From contig NC_080683.1 of the NCBI RefSeq assembly GCF_030445035.2, forward strand, positions 123,241,225 through 123,305,224: a stretch of 64,000 bases of DNA, read 5' to 3'. The notes beneath the pieces were generated by a model. It did not search any database, was not told the origin of the DNA, and saw only the letters and a list, made by a program, of their open reading frames with translations. The stretch's first letter is position 1; each line of letters starts with the position of its first letter. This stretch comes from Dasypus novemcinctus. Taxonomy: Eukaryota; Chordata; Mammalia; Cingulata; Dasypodidae. Below, one piece after another: positions 46,851 to 58,689 of this stretch. Position numbers and translations under genes: made by a program.

Positions 46851-48904
46851 AAAAAGGTTCAGTGTGCTCTCTTGCCTCTGGACCCAGACTCCAGCTGCCT
46901 TCTCCCCCGCTTGGATCACCACGCACATAAAACCTGGGCATTTATAACCTATAATGGGAAATCGTAGCCTGTAAATCAGTCTCTTTATCACTTTTCAGCC
47001 CCTTCCTCTCTACCTGGGACCCCTGATCAGTTATTTTCTCCCATTTCTCTTCCCTCCTACCTGAATAAATTACTGGCCTAACTCAAATAAATAAATAAAT
47101 AGAATAAAAAATAAAAATAAAAAAGGCTGTTAGCTGTTACTATCATAGGAAGCATGGGTTCTCCATTATCTCTTCTTTGGTATCACCTGTTTTGTGAATT
47201 AGCCTAGGCCCAGCACATCATCTGGATTGCCATATCCTGCCATATTCAACACTCAACGTTTACTGAACCCATTAGGCACCAGTCACACTTGTGAAACATC
47301 AGTGAATGAAACAGACCATACATAATCTTTGCCCTTGTGAAACCTATTAATATGAATCTTAGCCAGTTCATGGATGTCTTTGCATAAATTACTAACTTCC
47401 TCAATTCTTGCAGTTCTTATTGTTCACTTTGCATGATTCTTTACATATGAATGACTATCCAGTCCTTCCTCTCCATCTCCAATGCAGGTTGTCAACCCCT
47501 AATTAGGAATGCAGAAGTATACTCTGTATACCTTTTATCAAGTTTTGTTAATAGTGATGACTTACAGCTTGACCCAGTAAGGAAAAAAGGGCATCTTTAT
47601 CTAGTTACTGACAATTAGTCTATTCTCTTCTCATCACAGCATCCAGAGGCATCCTCTGAAACTGCAATTCAGTTGTTTTCTTTGAAGTGACAGCCAATTT
47701 CATTTATTTTTGAGAAAATATCTGCCAAATAACTAAGTCAAAAACCAAAAAAAAAAAAAAAAAAATAGCCTAATCTACTATCAGTCTATAATCCAAGGAA
47801 AAACGGTGAGAAAGAAATTCCAGGGAATCCATACAGTCCAAACTATTTTTATCACAATAATAGTAAGATCATATTTGCCTTTTTTCACTGAGCTGACCTT
47901 TGCCTGGATGGTAAGGTAAAGTCAAGGTACATAACTCCTGGCACCTGGCAAGAACCAGGACAGCTGCACCACATGTGCAAGGGGTCACAATATTCTTCAA
48001 TGCCATACTCAACAATAAAACAAAATAAAATAAAACTCAAATCGTTTCACTTAAAGAGCATCCTTGATGAAGCAGTAAAAATGACCAATTTTATTCAATC
48101 TTAACACGAGGACATGTCTTTTTAATATTTTGTGACAAAATTTATAGGCTGCAAAAGGCATTTTTGCTGCCTCCCAAAGTATGATGGTTTTCTTAAGGAA
48201 AAACTTTTAGTTATTCAAGTTGCAAACTGAAACTGGCTGCTTTAAGGAATATCATTCTTACATAAGAGAACCCAAGCCATAGCTGATCAGACTTGGGTAT
48301 TTGGCAGACATTTCCTTGAAAATAAACCAGGTGGCCTGTCATTTCAAAGAAAACAACTAAGTGAAAACCTGAAATGTTGGAAAATGTCTATCCATCATTA
48401 TGAGCTTTTCCCTTTCCCGATTAAGATTTTTCCTGATGTGATTGGTGTTGATACTAAAGTGACTTTTTGGTATGTATGAAATGTGCCAACATTTGAAGAT
48501 CTGTATAACTCAATAAGCCAACATTTTGCAAATGACTAATGCATGTTACAAAATCATACATGGGTAATAGGGAAAGAAAATTTCATGTAGTTTCAGATTT
48601 CTCATAATTTTTAAGAAACTACCACTTGTTGGATTTTGCTAGAGCAGTAAAGAATATCCACTATTTGAAAAAACGATTAAAATATTCTTCCCTGACATGA
48701 AGCCAGAAGAAGTTTTTTATACGGGAGATGATAATGAGAACCCAGCTGTGGTCTATTAAGGCAGACACTGAAACCATCTGTAAAACTGTCAAACAATGCC
48801 ACTCTTCTCACTAATTCATGTCTTGGAGGATAGTTACTTTTCACTAAAATGTTTTTTTTTTGTTTGTTAGATGTGGTTTCAATTAATTGCTTTAAATGAA
48901 TTAC
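46851..48904. other. About 2 kb AT-rich, no gene seen
   Basis: Mostly unique. An A-rich tract at 47087-47125 ((AAAT)n and A-runs) and an A-run at 47749-47765 mark possible retroposon tails. 47235-47345 ('cgtttactgaacccattagg') looks like an antisense L2 end. No ORF of note. Confidence 0.4.
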
Positions 48905-49050
48905 TAAATACTTTTAAATGTTCTCAATTGTAATTTCTAATGTGACCAGTGATAGTATAATCCATGTAAACAAAGGCTCTTTGGGGTCTTCAATAATTAA
49001 AAAGTGCAATGGAGTCCCAAGGCCAAAATGTCTGAGAACCACTGACCTAA
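48905..49050. mobile_element. hAT-Charlie (MER5-like) fragment
   Basis: 'aacaaaggctctttggggtc', 'ttcaataattaaaaagtgc' and the terminal 'tgtctgagaaccactg' match a small mammalian hAT element ending in its inverted repeat. Confidence 0.7.
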
Positions 49051-49089
49051 AATATGTCAAAATCTTCAACCTCTGCTTAACCTCTTCCT

Positions 49090-49580
49090 CTGGCTGCCAT
49101 CTCCCTCAGGGTAAAAGCCAAAGCAATTACCCTGGAGCTTTACTGGAGCTGCTCCCCCCGTCGGCTGTCAGACCTCAACTCCCTCTACTTTACCCTTTGC
49201 TCATTCACTCGGGCCACCCTGGGTCTCTGCTGTTTCTCCAGTAAGCCAGACCCACTTTCAGTGCTGGAACCCTCGTTTTGGCAGTTAGCTCTGTCTTGAA
49301 AGCACTTCTTTAACGTTTTTGCTCAAATGTCGCCATACCAGTACTTTAACATGACCCTTCTACTTAAAATTGTAACCCTATTGCCACTCAGTTTCCTTCT
49401 TAATTTCCTTTTTTTCCCTCCGGTATCTTCTAATATTTGCTCATTTATACTTATCGTTTATTTGGCATCTCCATCCCCCAATTCCCAACCCGACCTGTAT
49501 AATGGAAGCCCCAAAAGCCTGAGAAAGATGCCTGCCACATAAAGCTCAATACATATTTGTTGAACGTTGACTGAATGAAA
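49090..49580 (+). mobile_element. L2 3' end
   Basis: 'tgctcaaatgtcgccatacc', 'aatggaagccccaaaagcct', 'gatgcctgccacataaagct' and 'caatacatatttgttgaacg' follow the L2 3' UTR consensus, ending in the ATGA-type tail ('ttgactgaatgaaag'). Confidence 0.85.
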
Positions 49581-49929
49581 GAACTTGTTTGGCAGCTTGT
49601 CAGTCCTGAAGACAAGGTCACAAAGTCCCAAGAGCAAAAGGGGAGGCAACCTACAGCGAGGAGAACAATGACAGCGACATGAAGAAAAAGGTGGGATACA
49701 ATGCCACAAACCTCAATACTGAAGGCATTGTGGGCCTGATAAAAAGGCGCTTGGGAAAATTATAAAGGTTGGGAAGCGAGGATTTCAGTGGCTGGCAATG
49801 AACGATGGTCTTATGAGGCCCACCATCTGCTATCGGGACGCCCACGAAACGTCAGCCTCCAGGGCCTTTCCAGGATCCCTCCGCTCGAACACAAGCAGTC
49901 TACACCAAGAAAGCGAACAACGTCTAAAC

Positions 49930-49935
49930 TTTATG
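49930..49935 (-). terminator. Possible variant poly(A) signal CATAAA for SF3B5
   Basis: On the minus strand CATAAA occurs about 260 bases past the SF3B5 stop codon. No canonical AATAAA is visible on the minus strand between here and the stop. CATAAA is a known weak variant signal, and the position would give a 3' UTR of roughly 280 bases. A more distal signal to the left remains possible. Confidence 0.3.
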
Positions 49936-50194
49936 AAAAAAGCAACATCGACAATCACGAACTTCCAAACCCCGGCCGCCTCCCCAGACGCTAGCCGGCT
50001 CTAGGATCTCTCTAGGTCCCAGTTCTCAGGAGTACCGATGGCCTCCCACTGCTGTGTTCCAAATGGTCCACTGGAAAGCAGGGCGGGAGGGACGTTCCCG
50101 GCAGGCGCTGGTGTGTAAGGGGCGCGCGACAAGCGGCAGCCACCGGAGCCATGCTCTGGAGACAGGGATGCGCGGGGAGGCAATCCGGGAAGGC

Positions 50195-50455
50195 TCAGTT
50201 CTCCTCGGGTTTGTCGGCCGGCGGCCCGCACGGCTGCAGCATCTTCTCCATCAAGTTGAAGCGGACTCGCGCCTTGCTCTCGTTCTCCGCGATGGCGAAG
50301 TAGTTGAGCAGGTCGAAGTGGCCCATGTAGGAGCAGTACGAGTCCCGGTGCTGGTTCACTAGCCACTCCCACTTGGTGGTGTCCGCGTGGCCCGTGCCGA
50401 TGTACTTGGACTGCAGGTGCTCCAGCTGGCTGTGGATGGTGTAGCGGTCCGTCAT
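50195..50455 (-). CDS. SF3B5: SF3B5, splicing factor 3b subunit 5 (SF3b10), complete single exon
   Basis: The protein is an 86-residue subunit of the SF3b complex of U2 snRNP, which acts in the nucleus when the branch site is recognised and in the minor spliceosome. In known structures this subunit is a small helical protein packed against SF3B3 and SF3B1. The reading frame starts MTDRYTIHSQLEHLQSKYIG and ends in PPADKPEEN. As far as I can recall it is identical to the human protein and has the full family length. The start codon has G at -3, a good initiation context, and no longer in-frame ORF exists. There is no intron, as in the human gene. A recent processed copy is unlikely, because the frame is perfect, a strong CpG island covers the start, and no poly(A) tract or flanking duplication follows the 3' end. 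The gene is read leftwards and has no close coding neighbour. Housekeeping expression is expected from the TATA-less CpG promoter. Confidence 0.98.
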   Translation of the reverse strand: MTDRYTIHSQLEHLQSKYIGTGHADTTKWEWLVNQHRDSYCSYMGHFDLLNYFAIAENESKARVRFNLMEKMLQPCGPPADKPEEN

Positions 50456-50649
50456 GTCGCCGTCTTCCTCTGCTACCGGCGCCGCGGGAGAAAGGCAGCA
50501 GCGGTTCCAAAGCTTCGCGCCGGTTCGAGGTAGGCCCAGGAAATTCTCAGGGCGCGCAGTCGCAGGATGATGCCGTCACGACGACGCCACCGCACGGGCT
50601 CTCGGCCATAGGGCTCGGGGTCGGAGGCGGAAGCGTGTTCTGGCACCTC

Positions 50650-50669
50650 ATTGGGGTTACCTAGGCGAC
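50650..50669. promoter_or_regulatory. CCAAT box abutting an RFX X-box-like motif in the SF3B5 promoter
   Basis: The plus strand reads ATTGG at 50650-50654, which is CCAAT on the gene's strand. It is followed directly by GGTTACCTAGGCGAC at 50655-50669. The second motif resembles the palindromic RFX X-box (GTTGCCATGGCAAC type), with an imperfect right half. The pair sits about 195 bases upstream of the SF3B5 start codon, a plausible proximal promoter position. This is motif reading only. Confidence 0.5.
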
Positions 50670-50753
50670 GCAGCCATTGCACCGCCTCCTCGCGCCGCGT
50701 GGTATGCTGGTCCTCGTGGCGGCCCGGCGGTTCCTCTCAAATGGGAATGCTAC

Positions 50754-50796
50754 ATCCGGGGACTTGCGGCCGCCGCCGGCCAGCGCGCGCAGGCGC
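50754..50796. promoter_or_regulatory. ETS and NRF1-like motifs upstream of SF3B5
   Basis: ATCCGG at 50754-50759 (CCGGAT on the minus strand) is an ETS core. A second ETS-like core, GCGGAAGC, lies at 50627-50634. GCGCGCAGGCGC at 50785-50796 resembles an NRF1 site. These motifs are common in TATA-less CpG promoters of splicing and other housekeeping genes. GC-rich DNA produces them by chance, so occupancy is not implied. Confidence 0.4.
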
Positions 50797-51449
50797 CTGG
50801 GCGTCTCCGGTGTCCGGAGGCCTATGGAAGGCAGGGTCTGGGAGACGGGGAACGTCCCAGTCGGCGGGGCTGGGGGAGGAATTGGGACCGGGAAAATGGC
50901 CTCGAGGTGCAGTTGGGCTCGTGGAGCTAACGTGGCGGGCGGCGGCCGCCTCCCAGCCGGGCAGGAGAGACGTGGCTGGGGCCCCGGGGTGACTGGGGGA
51001 CCCCGCGGCGACTCGGGCGCCCGCGGAGGCGTCGCGCTGCCTCTCGAAGCCCCGCCTTCCTCCGCGGCGGCTTCCTCCCCTGCCCCGCCCGGCCGCTCGG
51101 TGCTACGTGCCGCGGGCGCCGCAGGCCCGCGGACGAGCCGTTCCTCCGCTGGGAACGCCCTTGTTGCCTTGGCGCGCGCTGCTGCCGTGAAGTCAGCCCG
51201 AAAGCATCCTGAGGTCTGCGCTGGCTGCTCCAGACAGCTGCGAAGGCCCCTGCCTCCCCGGCAGCTCCTCGTTACCGTCGCCTTGCAACCTCACGTGGCC
51301 TGCGAATGTCTCCTCACGCGCATAGGCATTCCTTGCGAAAGGGATCCCGAGCTGTTCTCAGCACACCCGCACGGCCCCGAGCCCGCGGTGGCTAGGTAAA
51401 CAGCCGCACCACCGCTCAAGAGAGGGCGCTCCACTGGCAGAGAGAGCTT

Positions 51450-51859
51450 TAAGATTCTCCTCTTCTGCCGGTTCAACTGTGTAGAGCAAACATTGCGTTC
51501 CTAAAGGACATGATTATAAAGCGTGTCTGGGGGTCCACCACCCACATTTATCAAACATCGTCATTTTTCCAGGACTTAGTTTGGTGTTTTTGTTTAAGAA
51601 ATAAACCGATACAGGTAAACTTGAAATTCTCTGTTTTCCCCTCCCAAATCTGTTCACCTCAGGAAGCTTTCCTGAATTTACAGTTAATTATTCCTCAGCC
51701 TGTTTTTCCTTTTGCTGAATGTTTGTGTAGCTATAAACAATAGGGGTTATTGTTAGGCATGTTTTAAAGTTTTATATAAATGACGCGTGATCTGTTATAG
51801 AAGTTGCTTTTTTCACTCCTCAGTGTCTCTCGACGTGTATATATCGCTTTAGCTCATTT
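51450..51859. other. No gene seen
   Basis: Transition from the SF3B5 CpG island to AT-rich unique sequence. Confidence 0.4.
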
Positions 51860-52990
51860 TTACTGCTGTGCGGTATGCCAGTGAATTTTTAAATATTTTT
51901 AAGCAAATCAATTTTATAGATATATATTCAAAAAGCATACAATCCTCAAGTGTACAATTCATGGTATTTGGTATGAACACATAGTTGTGCATTGATCAGT
52001 TTAATCATTAGAGCATTTTCATTATTCCAATAGCCACTGAATGAAGTTAAAGGTTTGTTCACTCTCACAGTAATGGATACTTTATGTCCAGATTTTTATT
52101 AGAAACAGTGCTGCAGTGAATGTTCTTGCATGTGCAGGAGTTTCTCTTGGGCATATATATTGGAATAAAATCGCTGGGACATAAGTATGCACGTCTTCGA
52201 GCTTTGCTAGAAGCTGCCAAATTGCTCTCCAGAGTGCTTCTAACATTTGGCTCTCCCACCAGCGAAATGAGAATCCCTCTTGCTCCACATCCTTCCTGCT
52301 ACGTGGTGTCTTGAGACATTTTAAATTTGCAGATCTGATGAGTAGTATGGAACTTCGTTGTGGCTTTATTTTCCATGTCCCTGATTACAAGGAAGACCAG
52401 GCATCTTTTTGTGTGTGTCTTGGCCTGCTGGGCTTCTGCTTCTGTGAATTGTATATTCATTTCCTTTGCCCATTTTCCTATTGAACTGTTGGTCTTTTTC
52501 TTACTAATTTTTAGAAGATCTTTATATATTCAGGATATTAGGCTTGCCAGTTATGTGTAATGAAAGTATCTTTATGTGGTCCTTTATAGTTTTTTTGCTA
52601 TATAGAAGTTCTTAAGTTTAGTCATATCCGTCTTCCTTTATGGTTTGTGCATTTTGCATTTGCTTTAAACTAAATCAAGGAAAACCCTTTCCTACACTGG
52701 TGCCATTAAAAAGTTTTTAAAATTTGATTTTTCATATTTAAGACTAATCCACCTAAAGATTTGTGTTGTTGTAGGGATCTAATTTTTTATATTTTTCCAT
52801 ATGGCTAACCAGATCCCCGGTTCCCAGGGTAATTAATCATTCATTAAATAGTTCATCATTTTCCTCCTTATCTTTATTGCTTCTGTTATAAATGGGTGGC
52901 TCTGTTTCTGGGCATTCTGGCCCATTAGCCTCTTTGTCTCTCCCTGTACCAGTAATACAGGGTTTTGTTAATTTGTAAGTCTTGATCTCT
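51860..52990 (-). mobile_element. Old L1 (HAL1/L1M-type) fragment
   Basis: Antisense L1 landmarks occur in order: 'agtgtacaattcatggtatt', 'tgcagtgaatgttcttgcat', 'agctgccaaattgctctcca', 'ttcctattgaactgttggtc' and 'agatctttatatattcagga'. All frames are broken. Confidence 0.85.
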
Positions 52991-53904
52991 GAGATGAAAT
53001 TATAAGTACTTAAAAGGTTTTATTTGATATGCCAGATAATTGCAATACTTACAAAGAAAGTGAAATGTACATTAATAACTGTGGGTTAAAATGTTTGAAA
53101 GAGTTAAAATTTGGAGTGGAACCAAACTTTAACAACCTCTTAAAATGATTTCTAAAATTTGCTGGACTTATAAATAAATTAGGATTTTCAGCTGAGTTTA
53201 AGAGCTTAAGAAAAAAGGCAGTTTTTAACAATTTAGAACTTGAATACATTGAACATTAACTCTTAACCTCTAAATAAATCTCTGAATCATGCTTTCTACG
53301 TCCCCCAAATGACCCTAAAAGGCACCCAAGCCCCTCACATTCAATAAAGTCAGTCTGCAAATAACATGAAAACCTTGGTGGGATTTTTATTTTAATTTAT
53401 AGATAAATTTTGAGAGAATCGGCTTCTTAACTATAATGAATTTTTCCATCAATGCACATAGTTCTGTTTATTTAACTCAGTTTTAAAAGTTCTAAATAAA
53501 ACTCGTATAATTTTCTCCGTGAGGATCTTCACGTGTTTGGTTAGATTTATTGCTGGCTCGCTGTAATGTGTACTTACAGATGTTCCTTATGAGTCTTAAA
53601 TTGTGGCCTGGTAGGGAATATCACAGTTTTTCACACTTATTGCCAATAAAGAATTTTGGTCTAGCACCAGTGACTTTGTTGGCAAGCATGCTGGGAGAGC
53701 TGTTAGCATTTCCCGCCCTAAGATATTTCCTCAAGTCAATCCTGCCTGTTCGTTTGTTTCCATGCAACCATCAAATGTGGTCTTAAAATTTGGCATTTGA
53801 ATAAGGAAAATATGTAAGAAAAGATTCCATTGGAAAGTTACATAGAATTTAAAATATATGAGGAAAAGAAAAAATGTTCAGATTGAAAATTATATTTTGT
53901 CTAC
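52991..53904. other. About 0.9 kb AT-rich, no gene seen
   Basis: 53380-53640 contains sequence like decayed antisense L1 ORF2 ('aatttttccatcaatgcaca'). Otherwise unique. Confidence 0.4.
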
Positions 53905-54039
53905 TCCATTTTTAAATTTTTAAAGAAGCTTTAGGTTACATAAATGTTACATAAAAAATATAAGGGATTGCCATATGCCCATTCCCTCCCCCTCCCGTAC
54001 TTCCCCACATTAACAACATCTAACCCATTTTTTATCTTT
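53905..54039 (-). mobile_element. 3' end of a second L1-type element interrupted by a family A insertion
   Basis: 'tttaggttacataaatgtta', 'gggattgccatatgcccatt' and 'ttccccacattaacaacatc' parallel the 3' end at 56345-56480. The sequence then switches to a fresh inverted A-rich tract at 54040, the start of another copy. This is a nested insertion. Confidence 0.65.
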
Positions 54040-56340
54040 TTTTAATTGTTTTTTTAAATTATCTTTTTTTAAAGATACATAGATCACACAATGTTACATT
54101 AAAAAATATAAGAGTTTCCCATATACCCCACTCTCTACACCCCCCACTCCTCCCACACTGACAACTTTCATTAGTGTGGTACATTCATTACATTTGATAA
54201 GAGCACTGCTACACATCATGAATTACAGTTTATGTTGTAGTTTACACTCTCCCAGTCCATTCAGTGGATATAGAATGTCCTACATCTGTCCCTGCAGTAT
54301 CATTGAGGACAACTGCAAGTCCTAAAAATGCTCCTGTATCACACCTCTTCTTCCATCTCCCTGCCTTCAGCAACTCAGGTGGCCACTGTCTCGACATCAG
54401 TGATATAATTTCTTCCATTGCTAGAGTCAAAATAATTCTATAGTAGAATACTGGTAAATCCACTCTAATCCATATTTTATTCCTCCATCCTGAGGACCCT
54501 GGGTTGACGATGTCCACTCCACCTCTAAATCGAGAGGGGGCTTAGATCCCACATGGCTGTTGGATGGAATGCTCCTGCTTACAGCTGTAGACTCTCTTGG
54601 TTCCCTGATGTGGTAGTTGACTATCCTCACCTCCCTGTCAGCTGACCTGGATAAGTCCAAAGAACCGGAGAGTAGGTGTTGCAACTCTGCTGAGGCTCAG
54701 GGCCCAGCTGGCACATGGACAGTCCAGAGATTCAGGTCTCCTGAGCATACACCAACCCCAGTGCCAACCACAGGTTCAGTAAAAGTGACAGAAGAAGCAT
54801 ACAGAGAGAGGTCATACCTGAGTCTAACTCCATCACACTCAGGAGCACAAATTCCAAAGTAGGACTCACTGACAAGGCACTGAACTCCAGAGCCATCTGT
54901 CATGACTGTAGGACCTAGCTGTCTCCATAGCCCTCAGGAGCACCCCTACCTGGGGTTGTATCTACTTTGGCTGGCTCTGAGATCCTCCTGAGACTTGGGT
55001 AAGCATGACCCCTCTGCTGACCTCTGACTCATTTTGAAGTCTCTTAGCCATATAAACTCATTTGTTTTTACCATTTCTCCCTTTTATTCAAGGTCTTTTT
55101 CTAGTTGCATCGCCAGCCGGTGCTTGGTAGTAATCCCTTGGCACCATGGACGCTCATCCCCAAGAGTCATATCCCATGCTGCGGGGAAGGTAATGCATTT
55201 ACATGCTGAGTTTGGCTTAGAGTGGCCACATTGGAGCAACGTGGAGGCTCTCAGGAGGTAACTCTTAGGCACCCTGCAGCTCTAGGCCTAGTTGAAAGTT
55301 CAAGCACACAGGCTCCTAAGCATAGTCATCAGTATCAAGGGCCCATCATTGGACCATCCTTCTTCACTGGTGTTTGCCCTTGCACTTGGGGGATTGTTGC
55401 TGTTCCATTGGGGAATGTGACAGAGCTCCCTGGAATGGGAACTCAGCACTCCCTCAGTTGTCATGTGAAACTCTACCCATTATGTCAATACCCAATGACC
55501 ATCCAAATATATCTATATGTTGTAGAAGATGAGAGAGGTTCAGTTATTTGCATGTAGAAAGGCCAGGACTCAGGAATGATCTTGAGAAGGAAAAAATTAT
55601 TTATTGACTGCTGACTGGACTCGGGAGCTTTCTGTTTCAAACCTGAGCCGCGAACAAGATTTTTGAGTTCTTTTCTACAGAGAGGAAGGGCCAAATGGTT
55701 CTTCTGTTTCAGCGCTCAACAGGCTTGAATTAGCATATATCTTCTACATCCTAGGTAAGCTGTTAGCATGGACTTCATACATTCTAGATACGCTGTTAGC
55801 ACATTTGGTCTGCATTTTTATAGAGTTTGCATTGCTAAATTGTTTCTCCAGGACTGGCGTTGTCATAGTTACCAAGGGCAGGGCTGCAGTTCTCACTGTC
55901 CCAAACACACCGCACAGAAAACGTACCGCTCAGGTTCTATGAATCTATGAACAACCCCCCACCCATAGCCTACATCATATATACCCTGTATGCATGCCCT
56001 GGAGAACTCCCACCCACCCATGCATCCCCCATCAGTGACACCCCACACCAGTGCTCCTCCCCTGCCATAGCTGAACCCCTCTGTGATCCAAACTTCTTAA
56101 AAAATGAAGCCTATTATATTGCCAAATTCAATTAATAGGAAAATGTAATAGTAATGATAGGTTTAAAGATTAGAAATAGAATACATAATATAGAAAAACT
56201 AAAAAGATAAATTGGGGCATTAAAAACGTGAAAAATATCAAAAATTTTTTGGCGTTTTGCCTTTCTTCACTGTAATAGGTGTTGCCCTGTATATACAGTG
56301 GCAAGGCAATCTCTTCCATTTCTTCCTCAGTGTCTACATC
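54040..56340 (-). mobile_element. Family A L1-type 3' UTR, longest copy, split by an LTR
   Basis: The left part (54040-54760) is colinear with copies 1, 3 and 4. It continues beyond their truncation points to about 55550 and appears to resume at 55955-56340 ('tgtgatccaaacttcttaaa', 'attgccaaattcaattaata'), with an LTR-like block between. No long ORF remains. It shows how far the family extends upstream and supports a long 3' UTR rather than a SINE. Confidence 0.7.
55553..55952 (-). mobile_element. Probable solo LTR inserted in the family A element
   Basis: On the minus strand the order is a TATA-like 'ctctataaaaatgcag', then a start-like 'cttgttcgcggctcaggttt' and a poly(A) signal-like AATAAATAA within 'cagtcaataaataattt', as expected for U3-R-U5. 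'gctaacagc' recurs at about 38-base spacing within U3. The block separates family A sequence on both sides. Its ends and TSD could not be fixed. Confidence 0.5.
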
Positions 56341-57020
56341 CATTTTTTTTTTTTAATACGTCTTCAAAAAAGTTTTAGGTCACAGTAAAGTCACATATAG
56401 AATACAGGGGATTCGTATACCCAACATCACACCCTTTTCCCCCTTCCCCAGCAATGATCCTTTTACATGTGGATGTTGCATTTGCTGCATCTGATACAAA
56501 GATATTGAAACATAGCTACTAACCATGTTTCCATTATGGTTTATATTATGGTTTACATTTTAGACTATACACCTTTATAAATTTTTGGCAATATTTAACT
56601 TGGCCTGTTTTCATCATTGCAGAATACTTCCATTGCCCCCCAGTTACCCCCTCTTCTGACTATTCTATTACTCTCTTCCCCTCTCCTCGGGGTCCACAGT
56701 GACAACCAAGCTTCACTGCTTGAAGGACAAGATTCACAGATACTTGCAACAATGCTGAGGGCTTGACTCACTGGTCTCTCCTCCCCCATTGGGAGCCACT
56801 CATGCTCTTGAGAGACACCCTCCCCTCTGTTTGAGAACATCAGGCCTCCCCAGGATGGGGGTACAACACCTTCCCGCTCAATTGTATCTGTCTCCACCCA
56901 CTGATAGAACACACTGTGACAAGATGAGCACTCACACACTCCCTAGAAGCCTGCCCCAAGTGCACCCTGTGCCAGATGGACCCCATTAAACACCTTATAC
57001 CAGTAACCCTTCCTTATTGT
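56341..57020 (-). mobile_element. Further L1-type 3' end related to family A
   Basis: It starts with a T-run at 56344-56356 and reads 'ttttaggtcacagtaaagtc', 'gaatacaggggattcgtata' and 'ctttgatac'-type sequence. It resembles the 53905-54039 fragment more than the main family A copies, so it is probably a sister subfamily. Confidence 0.6.
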
Positions 57021-57289
57021 ATTTTCTAAAGAGTTTTCTTAACATTATAGTTTGAACCACATACCTGACAACCTCCCATGTTCACTTGCTTCCCTAATCC
57101 ATTTTTAAGGCTGGAAATTCATGACAACATTTTCTTTTCTTGTCTTTCTTGATCTTGTACTGCTGGCTCTTAAATTTCCAAACAGTAATTTATTATTTTC
57201 AATAGGCAAGGCATCATTCAAAATTTAAAAAGTATACAAAAGAATGCAGAATCTAACATCTGCCCATTTCCCACATCCGTCCTAAAAAA

Positions 57290-57720
57290 GTAACCACTGC
57301 TATATTAGTTTTTTGTGTATGCTCTCAGAAATTATTTATATGGCTGTACAAACAAACACCAATATAAATGATATTTTGCCACCTTTTAAAATTCAGATGG
57401 TAGCAAAATGCTCACCATAGTTATGTACCTTGGTTTTTTGGTTGTTTTTGTTTTGTTTTCTTTGTGTGAGTACGTAAAGATCTTCCTCATTCTTTATTAT
57501 TATTTTTTTTGTGGTCTTGTTTTACAGCTGCATGGTATTCCAGTGTATGGATTTATATAATCACCCTTATCAATTGACATTTCCATTGTTTCCAGCGCTG
57601 CAATGACTGACCTTACGCATAGTTCCTCCTGCACGTGTGCACATATATATGTAGGATAAATCCTAGAAGTGGAGTTGGAGCATTATTTAAAACAAACAAA
57701 CAGTGGCTCTGAGCACCCTT
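57290..57720 (-). mobile_element. Old L1 (HAL1/L1M-like) fragment
   Basis: 'gctgcatggtattccagtgt', 'atggatttatataatcaccc' and 'ggataaatcctagaagtgga' are antisense L1 landmarks. Confidence 0.75.
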
Positions 57721-58689
57721 CATGTATTGATGAGTTTCTAGCCGTAGTGATCCTCAGTGTTTTTCAAATGTCTTCTGTATTCAGAAGTCATTCGAATTTT
57801 ATTATTGCAGAAAATTATGACCTGAAAATTTAAATGAACTAAAGTCAAGTCACATTTCCTTTGGTGAATAATTATTTTAGATACCATTGTTAGTCTGGAA
57901 GCGAATATTAAAATACTAAAAGGACCATCATTATGTCCAGGTACTGAAATGGTGTTTCACACACACTAGAGGTCGCCCAAACTGTACTTAACGTGAGCAA
58001 CCAGCTAAAACTGGGCTGCTGTATTTTTAAAGACTTTGATAACTTGGAAGGAAAGTATAAATAATTATATAAATTTTACTTTGGGGTTTATTTATAGATG
58101 GATTAGTGTGGAATTCAGGGAATTTTTAAAGTTTGTGAGCCATTATCTTTTTTTTTTTTCCTAATAAAAATGTTTTTCCACCATGATCTTACTTTTGTTG
58201 CTATTGTTAATGCATTTAGCATCTGGCTTTCTTTTCCTAGCCATCGTGGGTTTCCTGTATCTGAGCAGATCCTAGAACTCTCTATTTTTAGAGGGGTGGA
58301 TGCAGAGAGCTTTGCCCCTAGCCAGGCATACACTTCCAGGAGGTACAATGTTCTGTAATTTTTTTTCTCTCTCCTGCGGCAGATGTAATAGTATCCATAA
58401 CTTCTCATTTGAGATGTAATAGGCAGGTCCCTCTCTGTCCGTTAGTAATAGCATTAAATCACAACCTGGTACAATTTTGAACAGAAATTTACAGGAGAAA
58501 TTTCACAAAGGAACTTTGAAGCATCATATCACATGTTCCATTCATTGCAATAATATTGTATTTACTCTTACTGTAGGATTTGTATGAGAAAAATACCTAA
58601 GCCATAATTTGCTATTTTCTTACTTTTCCAAGGAGAGAGAAAAATCATCTTTAAATATGTGCTGCATGTAAGGGTTTCTAGGAAAGGGA
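57721..58689. other. About 1 kb, no gene seen
   Basis: AT-rich. A 97-codon minus-strand frame at 58115-58408 has no features. A T-run lies at 58148-58160. Confidence 0.4.

Larger units (their letters stand above)
49980..51420. promoter_or_regulatory. CpG island spanning SF3B5 and its promoter
   Basis: GC content and CpG density rise sharply here compared with the AT-rich flanks. The row 50761-50820 alone holds eleven CpG dinucleotides. The island covers the SF3B5 coding region and about 950 bases upstream of its start codon. This is the usual constitutively unmethylated promoter of a housekeeping gene. Long plus-strand ORFs inside it, such as 50677-51399, are expected from GC richness and stop-codon scarcity and show no family resemblance. 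A divergent noncoding transcript running rightwards is possible but not shown. Confidence 0.9.

Noticed and set aside
1-50000. PLAGL1 coding exons
   Set aside because: I looked for zinc-finger coding sequence (C2H2 spacing) on the minus strand and saw none. Only an upstream noncoding promoter or exon could be present.
50677-51399. 240-codon plus-strand ORF upstream of SF3B5
   Set aside because: It lies in a CpG island where stop codons are rare, is alanine/arginine/glycine/proline-rich and has no domain. More likely 5' flank or a divergent noncoding transcript.
56595-56939. 114-codon minus-strand ORF
   Set aside because: It lies inside the L1-type 3' end at 56341-57020, which is 3' UTR-like.
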